In this document: one piece after another, positions 16,950-25,156 of the stretch
Layout: each line of letters opens with the position of its first letter
How positions within the stretch are numbered: the first letter of the stretch is position 1
Assembly (NCBI RefSeq): GCF_001897685.1
Contig: NZ_MKUG01000131.1
Location: 1-49,626 of the forward strand
Reading direction: 5' to 3'
Source: Thiobacillus sp. 65-1402
Lineage (GTDB): Bacteria > Pseudomonadota > Gammaproteobacteria > Burkholderiales > Thiobacillaceae
Length of the DNA: 49,626 bases
Translations under genes and position numbers: made by a program
Notes under the pieces: model-generated
Databases searched by the model: none
What the model was told of the DNA's origin: nothing
Seen by the model: the letters and a program-made list of their open reading frames with translations, nothing else

Positions 16950-17402
16950 TCACTCCGCGACCGTGCGCTGCGCCTTCTGCGCCTGTTCGATGGCGCTGGC
17001 GGCTTCCGGCGGCATGTAGTTCTCGTCGTGCTTGGCCAGCACCTGGGTGGCGTCGAACAGTCCGTCGGTTCCCAGCCTGCCTTCGGCCACCACGCCTTTA
17101 CCCTCCTTGAACAGGTCGGGCAGGATGCCGGTGTAGACCACCGGTATCGACTGTGCGGTATCGGTGACGACGAAACGCGTGGTGAGCCCATCCGCCTCGC
17201 GCCGCACGCTCCCCGCCTCGACCAGGCCGCCGATGCGGAAAGCGCGGCCGGCCGGCGCCTCGCCGTTGGCGACCTGGGTGGGCGAGAAAAAGAACACCAG
17301 ATTGCTGTTGAAGGCATTGAGCACCAGCGCCAGCGCAACCCCAAGCGCGGCGACGACCAGGAATATCAAGGCGAGTTTTCTGTGACGTGGTTTCATTGCC
17401 AT
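16950..17402 (-). CDS. ccmE: Haem chaperone CcmE
   Basis: Periplasmic haem carrier between CcmABCD and CcmF. 150 residues: N-terminal anchor (residues 9-29), beta-barrel core with [12 protein letters not shown] and [21 protein letters not shown], and the haem attachment region [13 protein letters not shown] with covalent-haem histidine H125 and tyrosine Y129. ATG at 17402 has GGAAA upstream; the ATG two codons later is also possible. Sits between ccmD and ccmF. Confidence 0.97.
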   Translation of the reverse strand: MAMKPRHRKLALIFLVVAALGVALALVLNAFNSNLVFFFSPTQVANGEAPAGRAFRIGGLVEAGSVRREADGLTTRFVVTDTAQSIPVVYTGILPDLFKEGKGVVAEGRLGTDGLFDATQVLAKHDENYMPPEAASAIEQAQKAQRTVAE

Positions 17403-17421
17403 GCTGTTTCCGGATGAAAAA

Positions 17422-17595
17422 TCATTGCGAGTCCCATGTCTTCATGCGCTTGAGCCGCCGCCAGACTTGCAGGCGATGGCTGCGCAGCAGCCCGATCTCG
17501 GCCGCGAGGCAGAGCAGCGTCATGCCGAACGAGCCCCACACATAGAGGCCGTAGCCGCCCATGGCCCAGAAGGCCTGCCAGCTTTCCCAGTTCAT
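17422..17595 (-). CDS. ccmD: Haem exporter protein CcmD
   Basis: Small membrane protein that helps release holo-CcmE from CcmABC. 57 residues: one membrane segment with the family look ([20 protein letters not shown], residues 13-32) followed by a basic cytoplasmic tail ([15 protein letters not shown]). ATG at 17595 overlaps the ccmC stop by four bases. Recognition relies on size, topology and position between ccmC and ccmE. Confidence 0.92.
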   Translation of the reverse strand: MNWESWQAFWAMGGYGLYVWGSFGMTLLCLAAEIGLLRSHRLQVWRRLKRMKTWDSQ

Positions 17596-18326
17596 GGCTG
17601 CTCCTCCAGCCGGGCCCGCACCCATTCGCTCTGCCGCTCGCGTTCGAGGGTCAGGGTGCGGGCACGGGCGAGGGCGACGGCGATGGTGTACATCCAGGCG
17701 GCGAGCGCCATGATCAGCATGCCCCAGAGCATGGTCTGCGCCATCGAGGGCGCACGGGTGAGGCTGACCGAAGAGCCCTGGTGCAGGGTGTTCCACCATT
17801 TGACCGAAAAGTAGATGATCGGCACGTTGATGACGCCGACCAGGTTGAGCAGCGCGCCAGCGCGGTCGGCGCGGCGCGGGTCGTCGATCGCTGCCTGCAG
17901 GGCCATGACGCCGACATAGAGGAACAGCAGGATCAGCTCCGAGGTGAGCCGGGCGTCCCACACCCACCAGGCGCCCCACATCGGCTTGCCCCATAGCGCG
18001 CCGCTCCACAGCGCGACGAAGGTGAACATGGCGCCGGTGGGCGCCAACGCGCGCGCCATGACGAAGGACTGGCGGGTGTTCCAGGCCAGACCGATGGCCG
18101 ACCAGAAGGCCATGACGACGTAGATGAACATCGACATCCAGGCCGCCGGCACATGGATGAAAATGATGCGATAGCCTTCGCCCTGCTGGAAGTCGGTCGG
18201 CGCAACGAAGAAACCGAGGTAGAGCCCCGCTATCGCCAGGATGAACGCCAGCGCGGCAAACCACGGGATCAGCTTCCCGGCCCAGGGATAGAAAGTCGAC
18301 GGCGAAGCGTAGTGGTATAAGTTCAA
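17592..18326 (-). CDS. ccmC: Haem ABC exporter permease CcmC
   Basis: Inner-membrane protein that presents haem to CcmE. 244 residues, six membrane segments, with the tryptophan-rich motif WGAWWVWDARLTSELIL and conserved histidine regions IIFIHVPAAWMS and WWNTLHQGSS. The start is TTG at 18326: GGAG with a six-base spacer precedes it and overlaps the ccmB stop (GTGGAGTAG). No ATG is in frame before conserved sequence. Confidence 0.96.
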   Translation of the reverse strand: MNLYHYASPSTFYPWAGKLIPWFAALAFILAIAGLYLGFFVAPTDFQQGEGYRIIFIHVPAAWMSMFIYVVMAFWSAIGLAWNTRQSFVMARALAPTGAMFTFVALWSGALWGKPMWGAWWVWDARLTSELILLFLYVGVMALQAAIDDPRRADRAGALLNLVGVINVPIIYFSVKWWNTLHQGSSVSLTRAPSMAQTMLWGMLIMALAAWMYTIAVALARARTLTLERERQSEWVRARLEEQP

Positions 18327-18329
18327 AAG

Positions 18330-18998
18330 CTACTCCACAGAAACCCTGAGGGCCATTGCGCTCACCCAGGGAGCCAGCAACAGCGACAACACCAGACACG
18401 CCCCCAGCAGCGAAAGGTGCGCTTCCGAGCCGCTGCCGGAGAGCACCCCCTCCACCGCGCCGGCACCGAAAATCAGGGCTGGCACATAAAGCGGCATGAT
18501 CAGCAGGGTGACCAGCGCGCCGCCGCCGCGCAGGCCCAGCGTCAGCGCGGCGCCGATACTGCCGAGCAGCGACAGGATCGGCGTGCCGATGGCAAGCGAC
18601 AGGACGAGCATCCACAGCGCCTCGGCCGGCAGATTGAACTGAACCCCAAGCAGCGGCGCAATCAGCAGCAGCGGAATCCCGTTGATGACCCAGTGCGCGA
18701 TGGCTTTCCCCAGGGTCAGCAGTGCGATGGGACAGGGAGACAGCATCGCTTGTTCCAGGGTGCCGTCGCGATAGTCGTCGGCGAACAGCCGGTCCAGCGA
18801 CAGCAGTGAGGCCAGCAAGGCGGCGACCCACACCACCCCCGGCCCGATGCTGCGCAGCATGCCCGGCTCCGGCCCGATGCCGAGCGGAAACATGCTCACC
18901 ACGATGACGAAGAAGAATTGCGCGGTCAGCCAGTCACCGCGCCGCCGCGCCGCCAGCAACACGTCGCGGCGAATGACGGTGAACAGGAATTTCAGCAT
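18330..18998 (-). CDS. ccmB: Haem ABC exporter permease CcmB
   Basis: Membrane subunit of the CcmAB transporter. 222 residues from ATG 18998 (MLKFLFTVIRRDVLLAARR), six predicted membrane segments, family motifs FPLGIGPEP, GVVWVAALLASLLSLDRLF and PLYVPALIFGAGAV. An in-frame ATG eight codons earlier exists but adds only non-family residues. It follows ccmA by 58 bp. Confidence 0.95.
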   Translation of the reverse strand: MLKFLFTVIRRDVLLAARRRGDWLTAQFFFVIVVSMFPLGIGPEPGMLRSIGPGVVWVAALLASLLSLDRLFADDYRDGTLEQAMLSPCPIALLTLGKAIAHWVINGIPLLLIAPLLGVQFNLPAEALWMLVLSLAIGTPILSLLGSIGAALTLGLRGGGALVTLLIMPLYVPALIFGAGAVEGVLSGSGSEAHLSLLGACLVLSLLLAPWVSAMALRVSVE

Positions 18999-19056
18999 CG
19001 GGGCCCACGCCAAAGCGGCCATGCCCGTAAAGCCACCGCAGCGTCAACGATTCCGC

Positions 19057-19686
19057 TCATGTCCCGACCGAAAGGGTTTGCGGCGTCAGGCCGTCGAGCG
19101 ACATCGGCTGATGCGTCGTCATGATCGCCAGGCCGCCCGCCATGACGTGATCGCGGATCATCCGCTCCACCAGTGCGACCCCCTCGACGTCGAGCCCGGT
19201 CAGGGGTTCGTCGAGAATCCACAGCAGCGCGCCGGCCGTCATCAGCCCAGCCAGCGCGACGCGCCGGCGCTGGCCAAAGGACAGCACGCGGGCGGGCAGA
19301 TCCATGCAACGCGACAGGCCGATCCGCTCCAGCGCAGCCGTCGCCGCCGCGACATCCAGCGCACGGCCGTTCAGCGCCGCCGCGATGCGCAGGTTTTCCA
19401 TTGGCGAGAGATCGTCCTTGATGCCGTTGGCATGGCCGAGGTAGGCCATCTCCCGGGCATAGCGTTCACGCGTCCTGCCGATGGGTTCGCCGCGCCAGCG
19501 CACGGTGCCGGCGGCAGGCGCAGACAGGCCGCAAAGGATGCGCAACAGGCTGGTCTTGCCGCGGCCGTTTCCCCCACCCACCAGCAAAGCCTCGCCCCTC
19601 CCCAGCTCGAAGCCCAGATTCCTGAACAGCAGGCGTTCGCCACGCTCGCAAACCAGTTCATTGGCAGAAAACATACTTGGCATCAT
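19057..19686 (-). CDS. ccmA: Haem ABC exporter ATPase CcmA
   Basis: ATPase that powers release of haem-loaded CcmE. 209 residues with Walker A GGNGRGKT (38-45), signature LSFGQRRRVALAGL, Walker B LLWILDEP and the D-loop TGLD. The Walker A has R where the family usually has A, still within the G-x4-G-K-T pattern. Start uncertain among ATG 19686, ATG 19683 and ATG 19674 (MFSANELVCERGERLLF, closest to the family N-terminus). First gene of the ccm operon; gspN ends 123 bp upstream. Confidence 0.96.
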   Translation of the reverse strand: MMPSMFSANELVCERGERLLFRNLGFELGRGEALLVGGGNGRGKTSLLRILCGLSAPAAGTVRWRGEPIGRTRERYAREMAYLGHANGIKDDLSPMENLRIAAALNGRALDVAAATAALERIGLSRCMDLPARVLSFGQRRRVALAGLMTAGALLWILDEPLTGLDVEGVALVERMIRDHVMAGGLAIMTTHQPMSLDGLTPQTLSVGT

Positions 19687-19710
19687 GGATCGTCAAACGT
19701 CGTCCGGAGC

Positions 19711-19806
19711 TTATCGCAAACATGCGCCATTGAGCATGGCGATTTCGCGGCGCTGCTGCCGCATGCGCCGCACGGGCGCGGCCTGGTTGCGGAACACACG
19801 GGCCAT
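19711..19806 (-). CDS. Candidate small protein between gspN and ccmA
   Basis: A 31-codon ORF. ATG at 19806 is preceded by GGGAG with a seven-base spacer, and the GGGAG overlaps the end of gspN (GGGAGT-TGA), so ribosomes finishing gspN are well placed to start here. The peptide begins MARVFRNQAAP and is strongly basic (eight arginines), with one cysteine near the end (NGACLR). I do not recognise it. It could be a small protein, or a leader whose translation affects ccmA 25 bp downstream. Confidence 0.4.
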   Translation of the reverse strand: MARVFRNQAAPVRRMRQQRREIAMLNGACLR

Positions 19807-19809
19807 GTC

Positions 19810-20589
19810 TCAACTCCCGATGCGGATCGCACGGTCGCCGTCCGGCCGAGCCGGACCGATCAGGTTCAGAAGCCCGCCCAGTTCCGCCCTGCTGTCCGCT
19901 GCGGCACGGGCCACGCCATTGAAAACCACGCCGCGCTTGCGGTCCCAATTGCCCTGTCCCTGCAGGGACAGAGGACCCGACTCGGTCGACAGCGTGAACC
20001 TCAAGCCGCGTTCCACGCCTTCGATATCCGCACGGTAGCTGCCGAGCCGCGATTGCGACCGGCCCGAGGCGGCGTCCAGCCAGCGCAGCGCGGCTTCGCC
20101 CCGGGCTTCCGTCGGGTTGAAGGCCATGCGGTCGGCCGTCAAGACCAGCCGGCCGCCCGGTTGCCACCACGCGAAGTCGGGCGCCAGTTGCGCCAGCCGC
20201 CTGGCCGGCATTTCGATCCGGGCTTCAAGCAATTCCGCGCTGTTCGCGCCGGCGCGCAACACGCCCTGCGCATGGATGCCCGCGCCGGCCAGGTGCAGCC
20301 GATAGCCGAGACGGGCGGCGAACAGGTCGAGCGGCCGCACGGTCCAGCTCACGCGGCCAAGCTGCAGGTCGCCGGGCAAACCCGCGGCGCGCACCCGCAG
20401 CGCCGCAGCCTGGCCGCGCCACACGCTCCCCGTCGCCTGTTCGAGCGATACCGCCTGCCGGGTGAAGTGCGGCAGCGCCCACGCCAGCAGGCTGGCCGGC
20501 GCCCATGCCAGCAGCAGCGTCAGATACGCCAGCAGCGCCAGCAGGTAGTGGCGCCAGCGCAAACGGAAGGGTGCGCGATCCGCCATCAT
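19810..20589 (-). CDS. gspN: Type II secretion system protein GspN
   Basis: Bitopic inner-membrane accessory protein of the type II secretion system. 259 residues: N-terminal anchor (about 15-33, YLLALLAYLTLLLAWAPASLL), then a periplasmic domain with SLEQATGSVWRGQAAAL and LGRVSWTVRPLDLFAARLGY, typical of GspN. ATG at 20589 overlaps the gspM stop by four bases. Last gene of the gsp operon. Confidence 0.9.
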   Translation of the reverse strand: MMADRAPFRLRWRHYLLALLAYLTLLLAWAPASLLAWALPHFTRQAVSLEQATGSVWRGQAAALRVRAAGLPGDLQLGRVSWTVRPLDLFAARLGYRLHLAGAGIHAQGVLRAGANSAELLEARIEMPARRLAQLAPDFAWWQPGGRLVLTADRMAFNPTEARGEAALRWLDAASGRSQSRLGSYRADIEGVERGLRFTLSTESGPLSLQGQGNWDRKRGVVFNGVARAAADSRAELGGLLNLIGPARPDGDRAIRIGS

Positions 20590-21071
20590 CCGCCCGCCAG
20601 CACCGCATCGACCCGGACCGTCCCGGCGACGTCGCCCGCCTCGATGCGCGCCGAGTCGACCCGCACTCCATGGCGCGCCTGCAGTTCGCCGAGCCAGCCG
20701 ATCCACGCGTCGAACCCCACCTGCGGCAACACGACGCGGACGCGGCCCGCATCCTGCGACGCGATGGTTTCGATACGCCCGCGCAGTCCCATGGCCAGCG
20801 CATGCTGTTCGACGGCGGACGCGAGGCTGCCCGCCCCCGGGTGCGCCGCGGGCCGCGCCTTGAGGCGCGCGACTTCCTGCGCCTCCTGCTGCAGTTGCGC
20901 GGCCTGCGCGCGCAACTGCGGCAGCGCCTGCCGCAGTTGCGCCACCTCGCGCTGCATCGGCAGCCAGCCGTAGGCGAATCCCAGGACCGGCACCAGCAGC
21001 GCCGCGCCGGCAAGGACCCGGCGCTCGCGCGGCGCGCGCGCGCGCCAGAACTGAATCAGCGCGTCTTTCAT
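20586..21071 (-). CDS. gspM: Type II secretion system protein GspM
   Basis: Inner-membrane platform protein that partners GspL. 161 residues: short cytoplasmic N-terminus (MKDALIQFWRARAPRERRVL), membrane segment (about 19-37), a coiled coil (QREVAQLRQALPQLRAQAAQ and following), and a ferredoxin-like periplasmic domain. Overlaps gspL and gspN by four bases each side, so translation of L-M-N is coupled. Confidence 0.92.
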   Translation of the reverse strand: MKDALIQFWRARAPRERRVLAGAALLVPVLGFAYGWLPMQREVAQLRQALPQLRAQAAQLQQEAQEVARLKARPAAHPGAGSLASAVEQHALAMGLRGRIETIASQDAGRVRVVLPQVGFDAWIGWLGELQARHGVRVDSARIEAGDVAGTVRVDAVLAGG

Positions 21072-22309
21072 GGCCGCCCCCCCGTAACCGCGATATGCGC
21101 CACGGATTGCGGCGCCGCGCCGCTGACGCCTTGCAGCCGGCTGCTCAGGCCGGCATCGGTCAGCCGCTGCAACAACTGCTCCGCCGCCGCCTGATCGGCC
21201 ACCGGCACGTCGAGGCGGAGCTGGCCGGACTCGTAGTGGATCGCGCGCAGGCCGCCGCGGCTGCCGGCGTCGAGCGCAGCGGCCGTCTGCGCCAGCAGGG
21301 GCAGAAAATCGGTCGGCGACATCTGCCCGGTGGCGCTGCGCAATTCGGCCAGCTTGCGCTGCATCTGCAGCGGCGCATCGACGACCACGCGCGCGTCCGG
21401 GAAGGCCTCGCGGAAGCGCTGTTCCATCGCCGCCTGGAGGGTTTGCTTTTCACGGCTCAACAGCCACCACTCGGTCGCCGTCGCCCCGATCTGCAGCAAG
21501 GCGATCAGTCCGGCCAGAATCAGCGGCAGCCGCAAACCGGACCAGCCGCCGCGCACCACGCCCGCTGGCGCGAATGCCCCCTGCAGCAGATCGATGCCGC
21601 CGCGGATGAGGTCCGGATGCCGCAACGGCGCCCATTCCGTCCCCAGCTCGACCGCCACGCCCAGCGCGCGGCCCCAGGCTTCGACGTCGGGCGGCGGCGT
21701 GCCCTCGCGCAGACGCAGCAACAGGCGATGCGGCAGGGCTGCCGCCGCACGCGCTTCCGCCACGCGCAGCGCAAGCGCGGCGGGGGGCTGCATGGGCGAG
21801 CCGCCGTCCAGGCTCATGCCCGCATGCTCGCCGCTGCGCAGAAAGCCGCCATGGCCGTCCCACACCATCACCCAGCCATCGGCCGGCAACGCGGGCAGCA
21901 GGGTTTCCGGCCAGGCGCTGCGCGGGCGCAGGCCGGCCCCGTTGAAACACGCCAGCAGCCGCGCCAGCCAGGCCTTGTCGACCACCGCCAGCGCAGTCTG
22001 GCCAGCGCCCGACGCCGGGCCGGCGGCCACATGCACCGCATCGGGTTCGGCCACCAGCCGGTCTTCGATCGCGTAAGCCAGCAACTGCCGCAGTTTCTGC
22101 TTGCTGCCGCGCGGCAGGCTGGCACGGGTCAGCAGCACGGCATCCGCCGGCAGCACCAGTTCGCAGGCTTCGCTGAGCGGCAGCTCGGCGAGCGAGGCGA
22201 GGCCGGCGCCGAGCGACTCTCCGCGTGCGCCAAGCCTGCACCAGGGCAACGGGGCGTCCGGCTCGGTGTCGGGCCAGGAAGGGGGAATATGGATGCGCAG
22301 CAGGCTCAT
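21068..22309 (-). CDS. gspL: Type II secretion system protein GspL
   Basis: Inner-membrane protein linking the GspE ATPase to the platform. 413 residues: actin-like cytoplasmic domain in the first two thirds (LTRASLPRGSKQKLRQLLAY, then AIEDRLVAEPDAVHVA), membrane segment around 255-275 (LPLILAGLIALLQIGATA), and a periplasmic domain with a coiled-coil entry. ATG at 22309 (MSLLRIHIPPSW) fits the family N-terminus better than the upstream ATG at 22345. Follows gspK by 17 bp. Confidence 0.93.
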   Translation of the reverse strand: MSLLRIHIPPSWPDTEPDAPLPWCRLGARGESLGAGLASLAELPLSEACELVLPADAVLLTRASLPRGSKQKLRQLLAYAIEDRLVAEPDAVHVAAGPASGAGQTALAVVDKAWLARLLACFNGAGLRPRSAWPETLLPALPADGWVMVWDGHGGFLRSGEHAGMSLDGGSPMQPPAALALRVAEARAAAALPHRLLLRLREGTPPPDVEAWGRALGVAVELGTEWAPLRHPDLIRGGIDLLQGAFAPAGVVRGGWSGLRLPLILAGLIALLQIGATATEWWLLSREKQTLQAAMEQRFREAFPDARVVVDAPLQMQRKLAELRSATGQMSPTDFLPLLAQTAAALDAGSRGGLRAIHYESGQLRLDVPVADQAAAEQLLQRLTDAGLSSRLQGVSGAAPQSVAHIAVTGGRP

Positions 22310-22326
22310 GGTCGGGTTCGATCGGG

Positions 22327-23241
22327 TCAGATATTCTTTTGCCACACCAGCTTCGGCCAGGCGGTCGCTTCGCGTTCCAGCAGGGCCTGGCAGCCCGCTT
22401 TCGCGCGGCCGAAACGGGCGTGGCCGGTAACCAGAAAATAACGGCTGCCGACGCTCAGCAGCGTTTCATTCACTTGCGCCGCCGGCTGCGGCAGCCGCGC
22501 GCGGAAATCGGCAAGATCCGTGAAATGCCGCGCCTTGCGCGACGCCACCAGCGCCCGCGCCTGGTCGAGCGACAGGTCGGCGATCGCCGCCGCCAGCACT
22601 TCCGCCGGCGCGGTATTGACGTTGACCGGCGTCGCTTGCGGCAGCGCGGTCACGAAGGCGCGCAGGCGCGCCACCCGCGCCGCGTCGAAGCCCTTGATGC
22701 GATACAGCCCGTCCACCGTCGTCAGCGCCCGGTTGGCGGCGCGGTAAGGCGGATCCAGTGCCAGATAATCCATGTCTTCGGCGCCGCCCGGATACGTTGC
22801 CTCGGCGTCGGGGTCGATCCAGTCGGCCACCGCGCTGGCGAGGCCGGGCGGCAGCTGCAGCAGTTCCAGCAGCTTGCGGAACGCCGCCAGATCGGCCGCG
22901 CTGGCCTTGCCCTCGCGCACCAGGCTGTTGAGGTTGAACAGCCCCTGCTGATCGCTCAGCCCGCCGCTCAGTTCGCCCCCTTCCACCGGCAGCGGCGACA
23001 GCGCCTGCGCCCAGCCCTCGCCCAGGTGGTCCACGCTGCTGCTGCGCGCGTCCTGCGCCAGCACCGAGCGCGCCCACTGCAGCGCCGCCAGCACCACCAC
23101 CCGGCTCTGCGCCTGCGCGGCGAGATTTTCCACCTGGCGCAGCCACAACTGCTGCTGCCACGCCATGAACGAAGCCGCGCTCGCCACCAGCGCGACCACC
23201 AGGATGGCGGTGATGACGGCCATGCCGCGCTGGCGCCTCAT
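22327..23241 (-). CDS. gspK: Type II secretion minor pseudopilin GspK
   Basis: Tip component of the pseudopilus. 304 residues. The prepilin-like N-terminus RRQRGMAVITAILVVALVAS lacks the Glu+5 of other pseudopilins, which is normal for GspK, and the large globular domain contains GLFNLNSLV, VADWIDPDAEATYPGGAED, the proline-rich YRAANRALTTVDGL, and NVNTAPAEVLAA. ATG at 23241 overlaps the gspJ stop (ATGA). Confidence 0.95.
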   Translation of the reverse strand: MRRQRGMAVITAILVVALVASAASFMAWQQQLWLRQVENLAAQAQSRVVVLAALQWARSVLAQDARSSSVDHLGEGWAQALSPLPVEGGELSGGLSDQQGLFNLNSLVREGKASAADLAAFRKLLELLQLPPGLASAVADWIDPDAEATYPGGAEDMDYLALDPPYRAANRALTTVDGLYRIKGFDAARVARLRAFVTALPQATPVNVNTAPAEVLAAAIADLSLDQARALVASRKARHFTDLADFRARLPQPAAQVNETLLSVGSRYFLVTGHARFGRAKAGCQALLEREATAWPKLVWQKNI

Positions 23242-23828
23242 GGCAGGGCAAACACCCGCGTCACCGCGACGCCGCCGTCGAGTTCGAGCACCACCTCCAG
23301 CGCCGCCGGCAGCGCCGCCATCCCGGGCAGCGGCCAGCGCGACTGCCAGTTGCCGCTGCCGTCGAGGTAGCGCAACTCGAAGCGGCGCACCCGTTCCAGC
23401 AGCGGATGCACCGCGGGCTCGCTGCGCGGCGCCTGGTCCAGAACCGGCCACACCAGTTGTTCGAGCGTGCCCTTGTTGAGCCGGTAGCCGTGGCGCTGCA
23501 CGTCGGCCAGCACGCCGCTCTGCCATGCCATTCCCATGCGGCTGAAGCTGAGCTGGGCGTCGTTGGCGCCGAAGGCCTGCGCGTTGCCGACCAGTGCGGG
23601 CAAGGGCAGGCCGCCGCTGCCGCGCACCGGGCGGTTCACCGCCAGCCCCAAGTCCTGCTCCAGTTGCGCCAGCGTCAGGGCAATGTCGCGCCAGCGCCGG
23701 TTGTCCTCGGTCAGATGCGCGCGCGTCTGCAGCGCCGCGTCGAGCCCGCGGTAGGCCAGCACCGACATCAACGCGAAGATCGTCAGCGCCACCAGCATTT
23801 CCACCAGGGTGAAGCCGCGCTGTCTCAT
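23238..23828 (-). CDS. gspJ: Type II secretion minor pseudopilin GspJ
   Basis: 196 residues. Prepilin cleavage and methylation motif RQRG-FTLVEMLVAL at the N-terminus followed by the hydrophobic helix, then the conserved RGLDAALQTRAHL and DLGLAVNRPVRG region of GspJ. ATG at 23828 overlaps the end of gspI by four bases. Confidence 0.95.
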   Translation of the reverse strand: MRQRGFTLVEMLVALTIFALMSVLAYRGLDAALQTRAHLTEDNRRWRDIALTLAQLEQDLGLAVNRPVRGSGGLPLPALVGNAQAFGANDAQLSFSRMGMAWQSGVLADVQRHGYRLNKGTLEQLVWPVLDQAPRSEPAVHPLLERVRRFELRYLDGSGNWQSRWPLPGMAALPAALEVVLELDGGVAVTRVFALP

Positions 23829-24202
23829 TTGTCCTCGGCGCGGGCCAGATAGCCGGTCAGCCGGGCCAGCGCGCGGGCGTCGCGCCCGGCTGCGGCAACG
23901 CTGATTTCGATGCGGCGAAACGCCCGGTTCTGCGTGGCGCTGACGGCCTCGCGCCAGACCATCTTCACCCCCGCCTGCTCCACCTCGCCTTCGCGGATGC
24001 CGGCATCGGGCCAGGCGCGCCGCGCCTGCAACTCGGCCAGGCGGTTCTGTGCCACCCAGCTGGCCAGCAGGCGTTCGCGCAGCTCGGCCGAACTGTCCGC
24101 CATCATGGCCGATGCCCGGCTGGCGGCGGCAAGCGCGACCGCCAGGATGGCCAGCGCCACCAGCACCTCGATCAGAGTGAAGCCGCGCGGCCGCCGGTTC
24201 AT
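23825..24202 (-). CDS. gspI: Type II secretion minor pseudopilin GspI
   Basis: 125 residues. Prepilin motif RRPRG-FTLIEVLVALAIL, then SWVAQNRLAELQARRAWPD and MVWREAVSATQNRAFRRIEI, characteristic of GspI. ATG at 24202 overlaps the gspH stop by four bases; stop overlaps gspJ. Confidence 0.95.
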   Translation of the reverse strand: MNRRPRGFTLIEVLVALAILAVALAAASRASAMMADSSAELRERLLASWVAQNRLAELQARRAWPDAGIREGEVEQAGVKMVWREAVSATQNRAFRRIEISVAAAGRDARALARLTGYLARAEDK

Positions 24203-24690
24203 TCGGGCGCAGCCTCGCGGGTTTCGATCCGCACCCGGCCGAGGCTGTCGCCGCGGATGCGCGCATGCGCCGCATTGAGCGCCAGATCGGCGCTGAACGG
24301 CGCGTTGCTGCCGGACGGCAGGAACAGCAGGCGCTCGCCTGCCGCCAGGCTGGCCTGGTTCACCCGCAGCGCCGCCAGCCGCACGTCGCCCGCCAGCGGG
24401 CGATCCCGCAACAATTCGTCGCCCGCGCGCGGCACCCAGCGGTTCTCGGCGTCAAGCGACCAGAATCGGTAACCACGCTGTTCCGCCGAAAACGCGATCG
24501 GCTCGCCCGACGCCACCGCCTGATCGCGCGCCTGTTCGAGCAGCAGCGCCAGCCGCTGCGCCTCGCCGTGCACCGTGCGATCGTCGTCCGGCATCATGCG
24601 CACCCCCGCCAGACCCACCATGATGCCGATGATCGCCAGCACCACGAGAATCTCGATCAGGGTGAAGCCGCGCTGGCCTACAACTCCCAC
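24199..24690 (-). CDS. gspH: Type II secretion minor pseudopilin GspH
   Basis: 163 residues. Prepilin motif GQRG-FTLIEILVVLAIIGIM, then AQRLALLLEQARDQAVASGEPI typical of GspH. The start is GTG at 24690, inside the last codons of gspG (13-bp overlap), with AAGGA nine bases upstream. No ATG precedes the prepilin motif in frame. Confidence 0.94.
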   Translation of the reverse strand: MGVVGQRGFTLIEILVVLAIIGIMVGLAGVRMMPDDDRTVHGEAQRLALLLEQARDQAVASGEPIAFSAEQRGYRFWSLDAENRWVPRAGDELLRDRPLAGDVRLAALRVNQASLAAGERLLFLPSGSNAPFSADLALNAAHARIRGDSLGRVRIETREAAPE

Positions 24691-25124
24691 GAACCGATGT
24701 CCTTGTTGTTGCCCTCGCCGCCCGCCGCGCTGTCCGCGCCGAGGCTGAAGACGTCGATTTCGCCGCGCAATCCGGGGTTGAGGTACTGGTACGGCGCCCC
24801 CCAGGGGTCGTTGGGCAGGCGTTCCAGATAGCCGCCGCGTTTCCAGTTGCCGGGGATCGGAGCCGAAACCGGTTTTTCCACCAGCGCCTGCAGCCCCTGC
24901 TCGGTGGTCGGGTAGCGCACATTGTCGAGACGGTACAGGTTCAACGCCTGCTTGATCGCGGCGATGTCCTGCTTGGCGGCGACGATGCGCGCCTCGTCCG
25001 GACGGCCCATGATCTTCGGCACCACCAGTGCGGCAAGAATGCCGAGAATCGCGACCACCACCATGATCTCGATCAGGGTGAAGCCGCGCGCGGGGCGGCG
25101 CGGATGAACGAGTCTGAATTTCAT
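24678..25124 (-). CDS. gspG: Type II secretion major pseudopilin GspG
   Basis: Main subunit of the periplasmic pseudopilus. 148 residues: RPARG-FTLIEIMVVVAILGI prepilin motif (residues 11-28), conserved VPKIMGRPDEARIVAAKQDI, LYRLDNVRYPTTEQGL, and the calcium-site region LPNDPWGAPYQYLNPG. ATG at 25124, 32 bp after gspF. Confidence 0.97.
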   Translation of the reverse strand: MKFRLVHPRRPARGFTLIEIMVVVAILGILAALVVPKIMGRPDEARIVAAKQDIAAIKQALNLYRLDNVRYPTTEQGLQALVEKPVSAPIPGNWKRGGYLERLPNDPWGAPYQYLNPGLRGEIDVFSLGADSAAGGEGNNKDIGSWEL

Positions 25125-25156
25125 GCCATGTCCTTATGTAAATGCCGGTTGGCGCA

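Noticed and set aside
14441-17110. 889-codon plus-strand open frame across ccmG-ccmF
   Set aside because: Antisense to strongly supported ccm genes, composition of a shadow frame (R, Q, H, G runs).
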